Origin: Methylobacterium sp. J-070
Lineage (GTDB): Bacteria > Pseudomonadota > Alphaproteobacteria > Rhizobiales > Beijerinckiaceae
Assembly (NCBI RefSeq): GCF_022829385.1
Contig: NZ_JAKSXX010000285.1
Span: 1 to 47,882 of the forward strand
Reading direction: 5' to 3'
DNA length: 47,882 nucleotides
The first letter of the stretch is position 1. Every line of letters begins with the position of its first letter. The position numbers and the translations under genes are program-made. Below are positions 25,048 through 34,182 of this stretch, one piece after another. The notes beneath the pieces are model-generated. The model ran no database searches. It was not told the DNA's origin and saw only the letters and a program-made list of their open reading frames with translations.

Positions 25048-27633
25048 TCAGAAGCTGAGATGGACCGAGCCCACCACCGTCCTGCCCTGGCCGAACCAGT
25101 TCCCGCCGGCGTAGTTGCCGATGGACTGGTAATACCGACGGTCGAGCAGGTTGTAGACGTTGAGCTGGACGGACGCCGTCTCGTTGATGTCGTACTTGGC
25201 GAAGGCGCTGAACGTGGCGTAGCTCGGCTGCCTGACCTGGTAGAAGTACGACTGGATCCGGCCCCTGTTGTACACTTGGTACGTGTCGGAATGGATCGTG
25301 GTGCTGTGGAAGTCGGCGCCGAATCCGATCCGGACATGCCGGAGTTCCTGGTCCAGATCGGTCCACCCGGTCGACGGCCTGAACGACGTGAACAGTTTGG
25401 CGATGTGCTTCGGGAAGATGTAGCTGGCCTTCGTCTGCGAGCCGTCACCCGAGTACGTCTTGTTGTCGTTGAACGTGTAGTTCGCGGTCACATCCCAATC
25501 CGGCGTGATCTTGCCGGTGACGGCCGCGTCGATCCCCTGGGACAGGGTCCGCCCGGCAGCCAGGAAGCAGCATTTCAGGAGCGAGTTGGGATCCTGGCTG
25601 TATGGTTGGTTTGGATCGAGAAACGGGACGTTGGTCAGTTCCGCCCGATAGAATGCCAGTGAGGATTGCAACTGGTCATCGAGATCGCTGCGCTTGATCC
25701 CGGCCTCCCAGGTATGCCCGTCGGTCGGCGGCAGCAGCTTCCCCGGGGAAGCGAGGTTCTGGGTGATCAGGTAGGTGGTCGAGTAGCTGCCGTAGATCGA
25801 CATGTGCGGATCGAGATCCAGGGTCAGCCCGACATCCGGGACCGGGATGTGGATATCGCCGCTGTTCGAGGTCACTGTCGTCCCGGAACGGTACTGCTGG
25901 ATATCCTGCTGGAAGCCGCTGATCCGCTCGGCGATCAGGAGGTGGGCCCAGGGAACGGGCGAGAGCCGGATGCTCGCGTAGCCGCCGATCTGGGTGAGCG
26001 CGTAGGCCTTATCGTACTGGGAAACCTTGGTGTATCGCGTCAGCGGCATCCGCGGGAACTCGTGGCCGGTGAAGGTCAGCACGTTGACGCGGGTCGCGTT
26101 CGGGTAGCTGTAGCTGAGCGGTTCTTTCGTCAGTGACTGATCGATATACTGCAGGCTCGTACCGAACGTCGTCTCGATCGGCATACCGAGGAACTCGTCC
26201 TCGCCGGTGATGAAGCTGTCGAGCAGATACTGGTCGGACTTCCTCTCATTATACGTCGCGAACCAGCGCGCTCCGGTGTTGTTTGCCAGAAGGCCGTGAG
26301 AATCAAAGGCGTTAATGGTCAAATTGTCGTTCTTTGAGGCCTGAAAATTCATCGACGCATTGACGTTGAACTGCCAGCCCTCGACGATATCCTGGCGCAG
26401 CTGCGCAAAATATTCGTCGGTGACGATGTCGGTCTTGCTCCAGGGCGCACAGAGGCAGGTCGAGCGTGAGAACGGTACGAACCGGCCGCTCTGGTAGGTC
26501 GGCAACCCGTTGAACCAGGGGACAGCATTCGTCTCGTTGTGGGTGCCGCCGAGGTTGATCTGCGTGCCCTCGGCAGGATGGATCTCGGCGTTGAGGTAGC
26601 CCTGGTTCACCGCCTTGTTCGAGATCCGGTAAAAGTTTTCGGCATCGTCGTGGACGAAGGATCCGCGGATGCTCACGAGGCCCTCGAGCAGGGGACCCGT
26701 GTTGAGGTCGCCGACGGTCCGACGCCCCCCGTTGGAATCGAAGGATTGATCGATCGTACCGGTCATCCGGTCCACCGGCCGCTTGCGCTGCAGGCTGACC
26801 GTTCCGCTGGGCGAGCCGGTGCCGCTGTACTGGCCGCCGGAGCCGCGCAGGATCTGCACGCTGTCGTACTGCGACAGGTCGATGACGGGGATGTAGTTGG
26901 AGTTGAAGGCCTCTCCGAGGCCACCGACCAGGATCGGGGTGCCGCCATCGACGGAGAGACTGTTGATCTGGAAGCCGCGGGCGTAATAGGCGCTGCTGAG
27001 ATTGCTCTGGCCGGCGCCGCCGCCGGTTTCCCGGATCAGGCCCGGGGCGGCATCGACCGCCTGGTCAAGGGTCGTGATCTTCTGGTCCTGCAACTGCTGG
27101 TGGGTGATCACCGAGACGCTCTGCGGCGTCTCCTTGAGCGACAGGGCCGTCTTGCTGGCGACGTTGGCGCCGGTGGCGGCATAGCTCGCCGATCCCTCGG
27201 TCGCCAGGGGATCGCTGCTGCCGTTGGCGTTGATGCCGTTGCCGGTGACGTCGATGTCGGCGATGTCGGTGGCGGCGCCCCCGGATGCCGCGGGCGCCGG
27301 CCGGGCCGTGACCATCACCATGCCGTTGGCGCCCACGCTCATCCGCAGGGGCGTGCCCGCGATGGCCCGCGCGACCGCATCCGTCTTGCTCATCCGTCCC
27401 CGGATCGGGCCGGCCTTCAGGCCCTGGACCGCCTGCGGCGGAAACGAGATCGGCGACCCCGAGGCCGTTCCGATCTGCGTGAGCACGTCGCCGAGTGCGC
27501 CGGAGGCAATGGCGAAATCGACCGCGCCGTCTTCGGCGCGTACCACGGTGCTAACCGTGACGTTTGCCGGTATCGCCAATAATATTGGCAGATTTGATAG
27601 GACAAATATTCTCCCAATACGCCGCAAGTTCAT
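25048..27633 (-). CDS. TonB-dependent outer-membrane receptor with STN signalling domain
   Basis: The 861-residue protein has a signal peptide, an STN domain (about 37-108: VDFAIASGALGDVLTQIGTASGSPISF...GRMSKTDAVARAIAGTPLRMSV), a plug with ETPQSVSVITHQQLQDQ and YARGFQINSLSVDGGTP, and a barrel ending TVVGSVHLSF with terminal Phe. The STN domain is what transducing siderophore receptors use to contact FecR, matching the fecR-fecI genes upstream. Loops contain paired Cys (CLCAPW, KCCF) that may form a disulfide cap. Family hits would be 'TonB-dependent siderophore receptor', but the M16 peptidases beside it suggest a peptide or protein ligand. Its codon use is less GC-extreme than neighbouring genes. 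GGGGGCG is the ribosome site. Confidence 0.93.
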   Translation of the reverse strand: MNLRRIGRIFVLSNLPILLAIPANVTVSTVVRAEDGAVDFAIASGALGDVLTQIGTASGSPISFPPQAVQGLKAGPIRGRMSKTDAVARAIAGTPLRMSVGANGMVMVTARPAPAASGGAATDIADIDVTGNGINANGSSDPLATEGSASYAATGANVASKTALSLKETPQSVSVITHQQLQDQKITTLDQAVDAAPGLIRETGGGAGQSNLSSAYYARGFQINSLSVDGGTPILVGGLGEAFNSNYIPVIDLSQYDSVQILRGSGGQYSGTGSPSGTVSLQRKRPVDRMTGTIDQSFDSNGGRRTVGDLNTGPLLEGLVSIRGSFVHDDAENFYRISNKAVNQGYLNAEIHPAEGTQINLGGTHNETNAVPWFNGLPTYQSGRFVPFSRSTCLCAPWSKTDIVTDEYFAQLRQDIVEGWQFNVNASMNFQASKNDNLTINAFDSHGLLANNTGARWFATYNERKSDQYLLDSFITGEDEFLGMPIETTFGTSLQYIDQSLTKEPLSYSYPNATRVNVLTFTGHEFPRMPLTRYTKVSQYDKAYALTQIGGYASIRLSPVPWAHLLIAERISGFQQDIQQYRSGTTVTSNSGDIHIPVPDVGLTLDLDPHMSIYGSYSTTYLITQNLASPGKLLPPTDGHTWEAGIKRSDLDDQLQSSLAFYRAELTNVPFLDPNQPYSQDPNSLLKCCFLAAGRTLSQGIDAAVTGKITPDWDVTANYTFNDNKTYSGDGSQTKASYIFPKHIAKLFTSFRPSTGWTDLDQELRHVRIGFGADFHSTTIHSDTYQVYNRGRIQSYFYQVRQPSYATFSAFAKYDINETASVQLNVYNLLDRRYYQSIGNYAGGNWFGQGRTVVGSVHLSF

Positions 27634-27733
27634 GCCACGCCCCCAAGACCCGGGCCGTTTCAGCCCTTTCTGTTGTCCTGGGATGACGAGCGAGATCGCG
27701 AAAGCGCAACCGGTTCCGGCCGGATCTTGCGCG

Positions 27734-29002
27734 TCAGGGGCCCGCGACGGAGACCAGCAGCGCGCCGTCGCCGAAGACGCGGCCGATGGCCCGGTCCACC
27801 TCCGCCGCCCCGACCGCCGCGATCATCGCCGGCCATGCATCGAGCCAGCCCGGCTGCCGGGCCTCGACCTGCAGCATCAGCAGGGCGCCCACGAGGGCGG
27901 AGGAACTGGCGAGCCCCATGTCGTGCGAGCCGATCAGATAGCTCTTCGCCGCCTCGAACTCGGCCGCCTCCAGGCCCGTCCCGGTGAGGCGTCGGATCTC
28001 GCCCTGGAGCCGGTCGATCATCTCGGGTACGCGGTCGGTGCCGGTCCGCGTCGAGCCGATGAGCGTGCTCGCCCCCCGGAACGGGGCCACGCTCGTCCCC
28101 ACCGCGTAGCAGAGGCCGCTTTTCTCCCGCAGTTCGCGGAACAGGCGGGAGGTCAGGCCGCCCCCGCCGAAGCAATGGTTCGCCACGATCGCGGCGGCGA
28201 AGTCCGGATCGTCCCGGGGGAGCGCGGGCCGGCCGAAGACGATCGCGGATTGCGGCGCGGCGTGGTCCGTCCGGACCTGTTCGCCCAGGCCGCCGAGGTC
28301 GGTTCGGGCGACCGGCGGCGCGGCCCCGCCGGGGAGGTCCGCGAAGGCGCGGTCGAGGAGCGGCCCGAGCGCGTCGGCGGTGATCGCCCCGACCACCGCG
28401 ATGTGCAGGTTGTCCCGGGTCAGGAGCCGCGCCTGGACGGCGCGCAGGTCGGCCTCCCCGATCCGCGCGACGGAGGCGAGGTCGCCCGGGACGGGCCGCG
28501 CATAGGCGTGGCCCCGGAAGCCCCGCGCCATGAAGGCCTGCCGGGCGAGCTCCTCGGGCCGGCCGCCGGCGGACCGGATCTGCGCCGTGATCGCCACGCG
28601 GGCCTGTTCCACCGCGTCGGGGGCCAGGGTGGGCTCCCGGAGGGCGAGCCCGAGCAGCGTGAAGGCGTCCGCCGCCGTCCGGACGAGACACCTGAGGCTG
28701 CCCTGGAGGCCGTCGAGCCCGACGCTGGTCCCCAGCCGGATCGCCCCGTCGCCGAGGGCCTCGTGGAAGGCGGTGCCGTCGAGCTCGCCGGCGCCCTCCG
28801 TGAGCAGCGCCCCCAGCATGCGCGTCGTCCCGGCGGCATCCTTCGGATCGAGGCGTGCCCCGCCGCGGAAATCGAACGCGCAGGTCAGGACCGGGCGGGT
28901 CTGGTCCTCGATCAGCCAGGCCGCGATGCCGCCGGGACTGCGCAGGGTTCGGATCCGCTCCGCATAGGTGGAGGGGGCGGGCGAAGGGGGGCGCAACGAC
29001 AT
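27734..29002 (-). CDS. M16 peptidase family protein, non-catalytic partner
   Basis: The 422-residue protein has the two-lobe M16 fold, but the zinc motif HxxEH is replaced by RMLGALLTEG at the equivalent place, so it cannot bind zinc there. The C-terminal lobe keeps the substrate-binding Arg/Tyr pair (SRLFRELREKSGLCYAVG). This is the usual partner of a catalytic M16B subunit; the two form a heterodimer like PqqF/PqqG or mitochondrial processing peptidase. It follows the catalytic gene by 62 bases on the same strand. No signal peptide is visible in MSLRPPSPAPSTYAERIRTL. ATG 29002 is the only good start before the fold. Confidence 0.88.
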   Translation of the reverse strand: MSLRPPSPAPSTYAERIRTLRSPGGIAAWLIEDQTRPVLTCAFDFRGGARLDPKDAAGTTRMLGALLTEGAGELDGTAFHEALGDGAIRLGTSVGLDGLQGSLRCLVRTAADAFTLLGLALREPTLAPDAVEQARVAITAQIRSAGGRPEELARQAFMARGFRGHAYARPVPGDLASVARIGEADLRAVQARLLTRDNLHIAVVGAITADALGPLLDRAFADLPGGAAPPVARTDLGGLGEQVRTDHAAPQSAIVFGRPALPRDDPDFAAAIVANHCFGGGGLTSRLFRELREKSGLCYAVGTSVAPFRGASTLIGSTRTGTDRVPEMIDRLQGEIRRLTGTGLEAAEFEAAKSYLIGSHDMGLASSSALVGALLMLQVEARQPGWLDAWPAMIAAVGAAEVDRAIGRVFGDGALLVSVAGP

Positions 29003-29064
29003 GGACGCGGTCTCGATCCGGGTGGAAACGTCTCGGCTTGGAACGGTGGAACGCCCCGGTGCCC

Positions 29065-30381
29065 TCAGCCGCCGACGAGGTAGCCCGAGACGCCGTGCCG
29101 GCGGTCGAGGAAGGTCAGCGCCGCGGCGAGCGCCTCCGGCGTCACCGCCTCGATGCGGTCCTGCCAGCCCGCGAGATCGGCGAGGCTCCCGCCCAGGGCC
29201 AGGGCCCGCCCGTACCAGCTCGCCAGCTGCACCTGGCTGTCGCGGGCATAGAGGGCATCGGCGACAAGCTGGGTCTTGGCCCGCGCGATCGCGGCCGGTG
29301 CGAAACCGGTGTCGCGCACGGCCTGAAGGGCCGCCTCCACCGCGTCGTCGAGGGCCTCCGGCGTAACCCCGGCGGCCGGCTCGGCGACGAGGTAGAACCG
29401 CGATTGCTGGGCGAAGTACTCGCTCAGGTAGTACGCGCCCACCGAGCTCGCGCATCGCACCTCGACGACCAGCCGCCGGTGCAGCGCGGAGGTCCGCCCC
29501 CCGCCCAGCAGATGGCACAGCACCGTGAGGGCCTCCGCCTCGCCGGGCGCGGCCGTGCCCGGTGCCGGCACCGCGTGAAGGCGCTGCATCTGCGGCTGCC
29601 GGACGCGCGCATCCGCCAGCGTGATCCGCCGGCCGACCGGAGGCAGCGGATTCGGCGCCGGGCGCCTGACGAAGGCCGCCCCGCCGGGAACCGGGCCGTA
29701 GGCGTCCTCCGCGAGCCGCACGACCTCCTCGACCGTGGTGTCGCCGGCGACGATCAGGATGGCGTTGGCGGGCACGGTGAAGCGCCCGTGATAGGCCTGC
29801 GCATCGGCCGCCGCGAGGCCGGCGATCTCGTGCCGCCACCCGATGATCGGGCGCCCGGCCGGGTGCTCCGGGATGAGCGCGGCCGCCATCGCCTCCTCGA
29901 GGAGCGCCTGCGGCCGGCCGTCGGCCACCGTCGCGCGCTCCTCCAGGATCACCGCGCGCTCGGTCGCCGCCACCGCCTCATCGATCGCGAGGCGGCCCAT
30001 CCGGTCGGCCTCGAACGCCATGCAGGCGCGCAGGTGCGGGCGGGCTACCTGCTGATGGTAGCAGGTGTAGTTCCAGCTCGTGAACGCGTTCTCCCGACCG
30101 CCGACGCTCCCCAGAAACGCGCTGAACGCCCCGGCCGGATAGCGCGCCGTGCCCTTGAACATCAGGTGTTCCAGGAAATGGGCCGTGCCCGATCGTCCGG
30201 GCGGATCCTCGGCCGCCCCGGTCCGATACCAGACCATGTGGGTGACCACGGGGCAGCGCCGGTCCGGGATCACGACGATCCGCAGGCCGTTCGGCAGGCG
30301 CGCGGTCTCGACGGCGACCGCCGCGCCGCCGTCCGGTGCCGGGCTGTCGTATGCGGGGGGACGATGCATCACGGTCGGCAT
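29065..30381 (-). CDS. M16 zinc peptidase, catalytic subunit (PqqL/FusC-like context)
   Basis: The 438-residue protein carries HFLEH (zinc His, catalytic Glu, zinc His) about 70 residues in. The third ligand Glu is in AVILEER some 76 residues later, the correct M16 spacing. The N-terminal strand VETARLPNGLRIVVIPDRR is typical. In Fus/PqqL import systems an M16 enzyme cleaves the imported protein so its cofactor can be released. Those enzymes are single large periplasmic proteins; here the function is split over two half-size genes. No convincing signal peptide is seen. ATG 30381 has GAGGG 5 bases upstream; ATG 30513, overlapping the exbD stop as TGATG, is an alternative adding 44 poorly conserved-looking residues. 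Confidence 0.88.
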   Translation of the reverse strand: MPTVMHRPPAYDSPAPDGGAAVAVETARLPNGLRIVVIPDRRCPVVTHMVWYRTGAAEDPPGRSGTAHFLEHLMFKGTARYPAGAFSAFLGSVGGRENAFTSWNYTCYHQQVARPHLRACMAFEADRMGRLAIDEAVAATERAVILEERATVADGRPQALLEEAMAAALIPEHPAGRPIIGWRHEIAGLAAADAQAYHGRFTVPANAILIVAGDTTVEEVVRLAEDAYGPVPGGAAFVRRPAPNPLPPVGRRITLADARVRQPQMQRLHAVPAPGTAAPGEAEALTVLCHLLGGGRTSALHRRLVVEVRCASSVGAYYLSEYFAQQSRFYLVAEPAAGVTPEALDDAVEAALQAVRDTGFAPAAIARAKTQLVADALYARDSQVQLASWYGRALALGGSLADLAGWQDRIEAVTPEALAAALTFLDRRHGVSGYLVGG

Positions 30382-30512
30382 CCTGGCCCTCGGCTCGCCG
30401 CGGCGCGGACCGCACCTCAGCGAGCCCGGCGCATTCCATGGGTGGGTGATCGGGGGTGGATGATCGGGCGCCGCCGCGCAGGCCGGCATCGCCAGCGCTT
30501 CCCGCTTCGCCA

Positions 30513-30950
30513 TCAGGGGGCGGGACCGCTCCCCGTATCCTCCAGGCCGACGAGGCCGATCTTGAGGTAGCCGGCCGCCCGGAGCAGGTTCATCACCTGC
30601 ATCAGCTCGCCGTAGGGCACGCCCTTGTCCGCCCGCAGAAAGATGCGCTCGTCCTTCGCGCCGTTCGACGCCGCGTTCAGGGCCGCACCGAGCGCCGGAC
30701 GGGCGACCGGCTCCTCGCCCAGGGCGAGGGACAGATCCGGCTTCACGCTGACGAAGATCGGCTTGCTCGGGCGCGGCTGCACCCTGGCGTTCGAGGTCGG
30801 CAATTCGACCGGGACGCTCACGGTCGAGAGCGGGGCCGCCACCATGAAGATGATCAGCAGCACGAGGATCACGTCGATGAACGGCGTGATGTTGATGTCG
30901 GCGTTCTCGCTGAGATCGTCGCCGCCGCCGGATCCGAGTTGGACGGCCAT
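30513..30950 (-). CDS. exbD: ExbD biopolymer transport protein
   Basis: The 145-residue protein has a short cytoplasmic head and one membrane span with the essential Asp (ADINITPFIDVILVLLIIFMV). A periplasmic domain follows (KPIFVSVKPDLSLALGEEPV...IFLRADKGVPYGELMQVMNLLRAAGYLKIGLVG). With ExbB and TonB it uses proton flow to energise outer-membrane receptors. It starts 4 bases after the exbB stop, with GGAGTAAGG as ribosome site overlapping that stop. Length and motifs are complete. Confidence 0.95.
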   Translation of the reverse strand: MAVQLGSGGGDDLSENADINITPFIDVILVLLIIFMVAAPLSTVSVPVELPTSNARVQPRPSKPIFVSVKPDLSLALGEEPVARPALGAALNAASNGAKDERIFLRADKGVPYGELMQVMNLLRAAGYLKIGLVGLEDTGSGPAP

Positions 30951-30954
30951 CGCC

Positions 30955-31911
30955 TTACTCCGCCGCCGCGCGCAGGCCGACCGCGGACGCCGAAGCCTCG
31001 GTGCCGCGCCGGTCGAGATCGCGGGAGAGGTGGCGCAGGATCAGCGCCGCGACATCGCCGACCAGGATCCGGTAGCTGCCGATCGCGCGGGTCAGGACAT
31101 TGTAGATCACCACGGCCGGGATCGCCGCGACGAGGCCGATGCCGGTCGCCAGCAAAGCCTCGGCGATGCCCGGGGCGACCACGGCGAGGTTCGTCGTGTT
31201 GGAATTCGCGATCCCGACGAAGCTGTGCATGATGCCCCACACGGTCCCGAACAGGCCGACGAACGGGCCGATCGACCCGGTGGTCGCCAGGATGCCGGTG
31301 CCGACCGCCATGCGCTTGGCGATTGCGGCCTCGATGCGCTGGAGGCCGATGGCGGCGCGCTCCTTGATGCCCTCGCCCGACAGCCCCTGAGACAGGCCGA
31401 GTTCCTCCTCGGCCTCCAGCAGGAGACGGGCGGCCGGACCCCTCCGGACCCTGTGGCTCGCCGCGGCGAGGCTGTCGGCCGTGCGGATCGCCGCCAGGGC
31501 CGCGGCGAGGCGCCCCTTGGCGAGCCAGAGGCCCAGTCCCTTCACGAGCAGCACGACCCAGGACGCCATGGAGGCGAGCATGAGCACGATCATGACGCCC
31601 TGCACGACCGGGTCGGCGTGCAGGAACATGCCGGTCGGTGTCAGGTCGTGCTCCTTCGGAGCGGATGTCCCGGCAGGCGGCGCGGCGGGTACCGCAGGAG
31701 GCGGCGCCTCCGCGGCGGGCGCTGGAGGCGGGGCAGCCGGTGCGCCGGCCTCCCCCGCGGGGACGGCGGACGCGGCCTGTCCGACATCCTGGGCGCTCGC
31801 GGGCAGCGCAGCCGGGCCGCCGAGCAGGACGGCGAGCACGACGGCCCTCCGGAGCGGATGCGTCACACCCGGACGCAGGATTGGTTGAAGTGCTGGCATC
31901 CATGCCGGCAT
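30955..31911 (-). CDS. exbB: ExbB biopolymer transport protein
   Basis: The 318-residue protein begins with a signal-like segment (AVVLAVLLGGPAALPASAQ) and a Pro/Ala-rich periplasmic stretch. The ExbB core follows, with spans near VQGVMIVLMLASMASWVVLLVKG, ATTGSIGPFVGLFGTVWGIMHSF and ALLATGIGLVAAIPAVVIYN. The N-terminal extension is common in alphaproteobacterial ExbB. It forms the pentameric channel scaffold around ExbD. ATG 31911 is used; ATG 31899 is possible. Confidence 0.94.
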   Translation of the reverse strand: MPAWMPALQPILRPGVTHPLRRAVVLAVLLGGPAALPASAQDVGQAASAVPAGEAGAPAAPPPAPAAEAPPPAVPAAPPAGTSAPKEHDLTPTGMFLHADPVVQGVMIVLMLASMASWVVLLVKGLGLWLAKGRLAAALAAIRTADSLAAASHRVRRGPAARLLLEAEEELGLSQGLSGEGIKERAAIGLQRIEAAIAKRMAVGTGILATTGSIGPFVGLFGTVWGIMHSFVGIANSNTTNLAVVAPGIAEALLATGIGLVAAIPAVVIYNVLTRAIGSYRILVGDVAALILRHLSRDLDRRGTEASASAVGLRAAAE

Positions 31912-32025
31912 CGTTTTCAGGCCCCTGGAGACGTTGACGGTTCCTCTTGCTTGTGCGGCGAGCCGCGGAATCTGAACCGGGCCGGCGCTTTTTTCTTCGC
32001 GTCCCGGGCTGTCCGGGGCGCCCGC

Positions 32026-33030
32026 TCAGTGCGGGCGGAAGTTCATCCTGAAGGTCAGGGTCTGGGGGCCCGCCGGAGGCGGCGGCAGCGGCGAGGCGCG
32101 ACGGACGGTCTGGATCGCCGCGTCGTCCAGTTCCGGGGAGCCCGAGGAGGCGACCACTGTCGCGCCGGTGACTTGGCCCGAGGCGGCGATGGCGACCCTG
32201 AGGGTCGGGCTGCCGCTCAACGCGATGCCGGAGGGGAAGCGCTTGTGCCGGTTGAGGGCGGCGGAGACGAGGCTCTTCCAGTCGGCGGCGGACAGCGCGT
32301 TGGCGGCGCCCGCGGATGCGGAGGCGGTCGTGGCGGCGCGCTGCTCCGAGCGCGGCGCGCTGGCGGTGCGGAGGGCCGGTGGTTTGCGCGGGACCTGCGG
32401 CTTGTGCTCGGGCAGCTTATGCTCGGGCGGCTTGCGCGGCACCGGAGTCTTCCGGTCCGGCTTCGGCACCGCCTTGGGCGGCGGGAGCGGGGCGAGCGCC
32501 TCGACCGGTGCTTCCGGGGCCCTCAGCTCCGGAGGCACCACCTCCTCCGGAGGAGCGGGTTCCTGCGGGACGGGCTCGGCCTGCTCCTCCGGTTTGGCCA
32601 GGGCGGCATCGACCTGCGAGGCGGCCCGCTGCACCTCGGGGGCAAGCTCGATCATGATCGCCCCCATCTCGTCGGGGGCCACGGTCTCGGGGACCCGGGC
32701 GCGCGTGAGGAAGAGGGCCCCGGTGAGATGCAGCCCGACCACGAGCAGGGCGGCCCCGCCCCAGGCCGCGGCCTGCACCCTGCGGGTACGGATCTCCTCG
32801 ACGCGGAGCGCCTGCTTGCGATCGTGATAGGAGCGAGCCGGATGGAGATGAGCCGGGACGACGAAGGTCATCGTGTTCACGGGCCCTGTCCGTCCTTCGG
32901 CCGCCCCCTCGCGTCGCGATCGACCGCGTTGAGGTGTCCCTCGCCGGCCGATCTCGGTCTCCTGCGGGCGGAGCCGGGACACCGGCCGCGGAGCGAAAAG
33001 CTGCAGAGCGGGCCACCCATCAGCCGTCAT
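32026..33030 (-). CDS. tonB: TonB energy transducer
   Basis: The 334-residue protein has one membrane span (AAAWGGAALLVVGLHLTGALFL, with the His of the TonB SxxxH-type span near its end). A long Pro-rich periplasmic spacer (residues 160-220, with EHKLPEHKPQVPRKPP) leads to a TonB_C domain (WKSLVSAALNRHKRFPSGIALSGSPTLRVAI...LRF-type end TLTFRMNFRPH). It links the ExbB/ExbD motor to the receptor encoded downstream. ATG 33030 is chosen because GGAGGTGA lies 5 bases before it; ATG 32871, which starts nearer the membrane span, has a weak ribosome site. A 138-base gap separates it from fecR. Confidence 0.88.
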   Translation of the reverse strand: MTADGWPALQLFAPRPVSRLRPQETEIGRRGTPQRGRSRREGAAEGRTGPVNTMTFVVPAHLHPARSYHDRKQALRVEEIRTRRVQAAAWGGAALLVVGLHLTGALFLTRARVPETVAPDEMGAIMIELAPEVQRAASQVDAALAKPEEQAEPVPQEPAPPEEVVPPELRAPEAPVEALAPLPPPKAVPKPDRKTPVPRKPPEHKLPEHKPQVPRKPPALRTASAPRSEQRAATTASASAGAANALSAADWKSLVSAALNRHKRFPSGIALSGSPTLRVAIAASGQVTGATVVASSGSPELDDAAIQTVRRASPLPPPPAGPQTLTFRMNFRPH

Positions 33031-33168
33031 GCGTCACCTCCGCCGAGACCGGGCCTGACGATGGCGCGGTCGCTTCGCGATATCTCTCTGGAAGACGAAG
33101 CTGGAGCCGAGAGTGACACCCCGCGGGCACCAAAAAGTTTGCCGGGGTCGGCGGGGCATCCGTCCCGC

Positions 33169-34176
33169 TCAGACGATCGCATCGACGCTCAGCCAGAACG
33201 GCGTCACGGCCCGGACCGTGATGGGGAAGCCTTCGGCGAGGGTGGCCAATGTGCCGCGCGGATCGCTCAGGTCGAACACGCCCGCTACCCTGACCGCCGC
33301 CGCCGCTGGCGAGATCCGGATGAGGCCCACGAAGTAGGGTTGCAGCGCGCGGACCACCCCGGCGAGATGTCCGTCGCGAAGGATCAGGAGGCCCCGCGTC
33401 CAGGCCGCCTCGACGTCGCCGTCGATGCGCCTCTGGCTCAGGGCGCCATCCTCGAATGACAGGGCCTGTGCCGCCTCGACGGTGAACCGCCGCCCGCCGA
33501 CGGCCGCCCGGACGGGAGCATCGAGACCGACCATCGAGAGGGACGGCCCGTCTTGGTGCAGCGACACGCGCCCGGGGCTCGGTTCGAGGAGCCAGTCGCC
33601 CAGGGTGATGTGAACGGGCCGGCGCCGGTCGGCCTCGACGGTCACGAAGAGATCGCCGGCCAGGAGTTCGACGTGGTCGGCCTGCGCCTCACTGTGCAGA
33701 TTGGCGGCGGCGCGCGGTCCAAGGATCAGGGTCACGCCCTCCGCAAGGGTGAGCACCCGCCGCTCGCCGGTCCATGTCCCTTGGTCGGCGAGGAGATCGC
33801 GGACAGGCAGCACCCTGTCCGCCAGACCGATGGCCGCGGTCGCCGCACCGCCGAGCGCCAGGGTCTTGACGACGCGGCGGCGGCTCATCTCCCGCCGGAC
33901 GATTCCGCTGCCGAGCCTGCCCCCCGTCCCCGATTGCACGTCGCGCACGAGATCAACCCGGGCGACCGATGCGGACAGCCGGTCCCAGGCCCGCCGGTGT
34001 GCGGGGTCGGCCCCATACCAGGCCTCGAACTCCCGACGCTCGCGCTCGGTCACCTCACCGGACTTCAGGTTGACCATCCAGGTGATCGCCTCGATCACCT
34101 CGGGCGGAGCGTCTCCACCTAGAATCGCGGCTGGCGCAACGGCAGAGCGCGCATCGGAAGAGCTGGGCGACGGCAT
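33169..34176 (-). CDS. fecR: FecR-family anti-sigma regulator
   Basis: The 335-residue protein has an N-terminal DUF4880 sigma-binding domain (about 25-68: VIEAITWMVNLKSGEVTERERREFEAWYGADPAHRRAWDRL). One membrane segment is preceded by SRRRVVK (98-104), a twin-arginine-like motif; FecR proteins are reported to use Tat. A periplasmic FecR domain follows (GEG-type VLTLAEGVTLILGPRAAANLH, LLAGDLFVTVEADRRRPVHI), with a C-terminal signalling part that should receive the receptor's STN contact. It relays ligand binding to the sigma factor encoded immediately upstream. The 6-base gap to fecI shows co-expression. Confidence 0.92.
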   Translation of the reverse strand: MPSPSSSDARSAVAPAAILGGDAPPEVIEAITWMVNLKSGEVTERERREFEAWYGADPAHRRAWDRLSASVARVDLVRDVQSGTGGRLGSGIVRREMSRRRVVKTLALGGAATAAIGLADRVLPVRDLLADQGTWTGERRVLTLAEGVTLILGPRAAANLHSEAQADHVELLAGDLFVTVEADRRRPVHITLGDWLLEPSPGRVSLHQDGPSLSMVGLDAPVRAAVGGRRFTVEAAQALSFEDGALSQRRIDGDVEAAWTRGLLILRDGHLAGVVRALQPYFVGLIRISPAAAAVRVAGVFDLSDPRGTLATLAEGFPITVRAVTPFWLSVDAIV

Positions 34177-34182
34177 GGCGGC

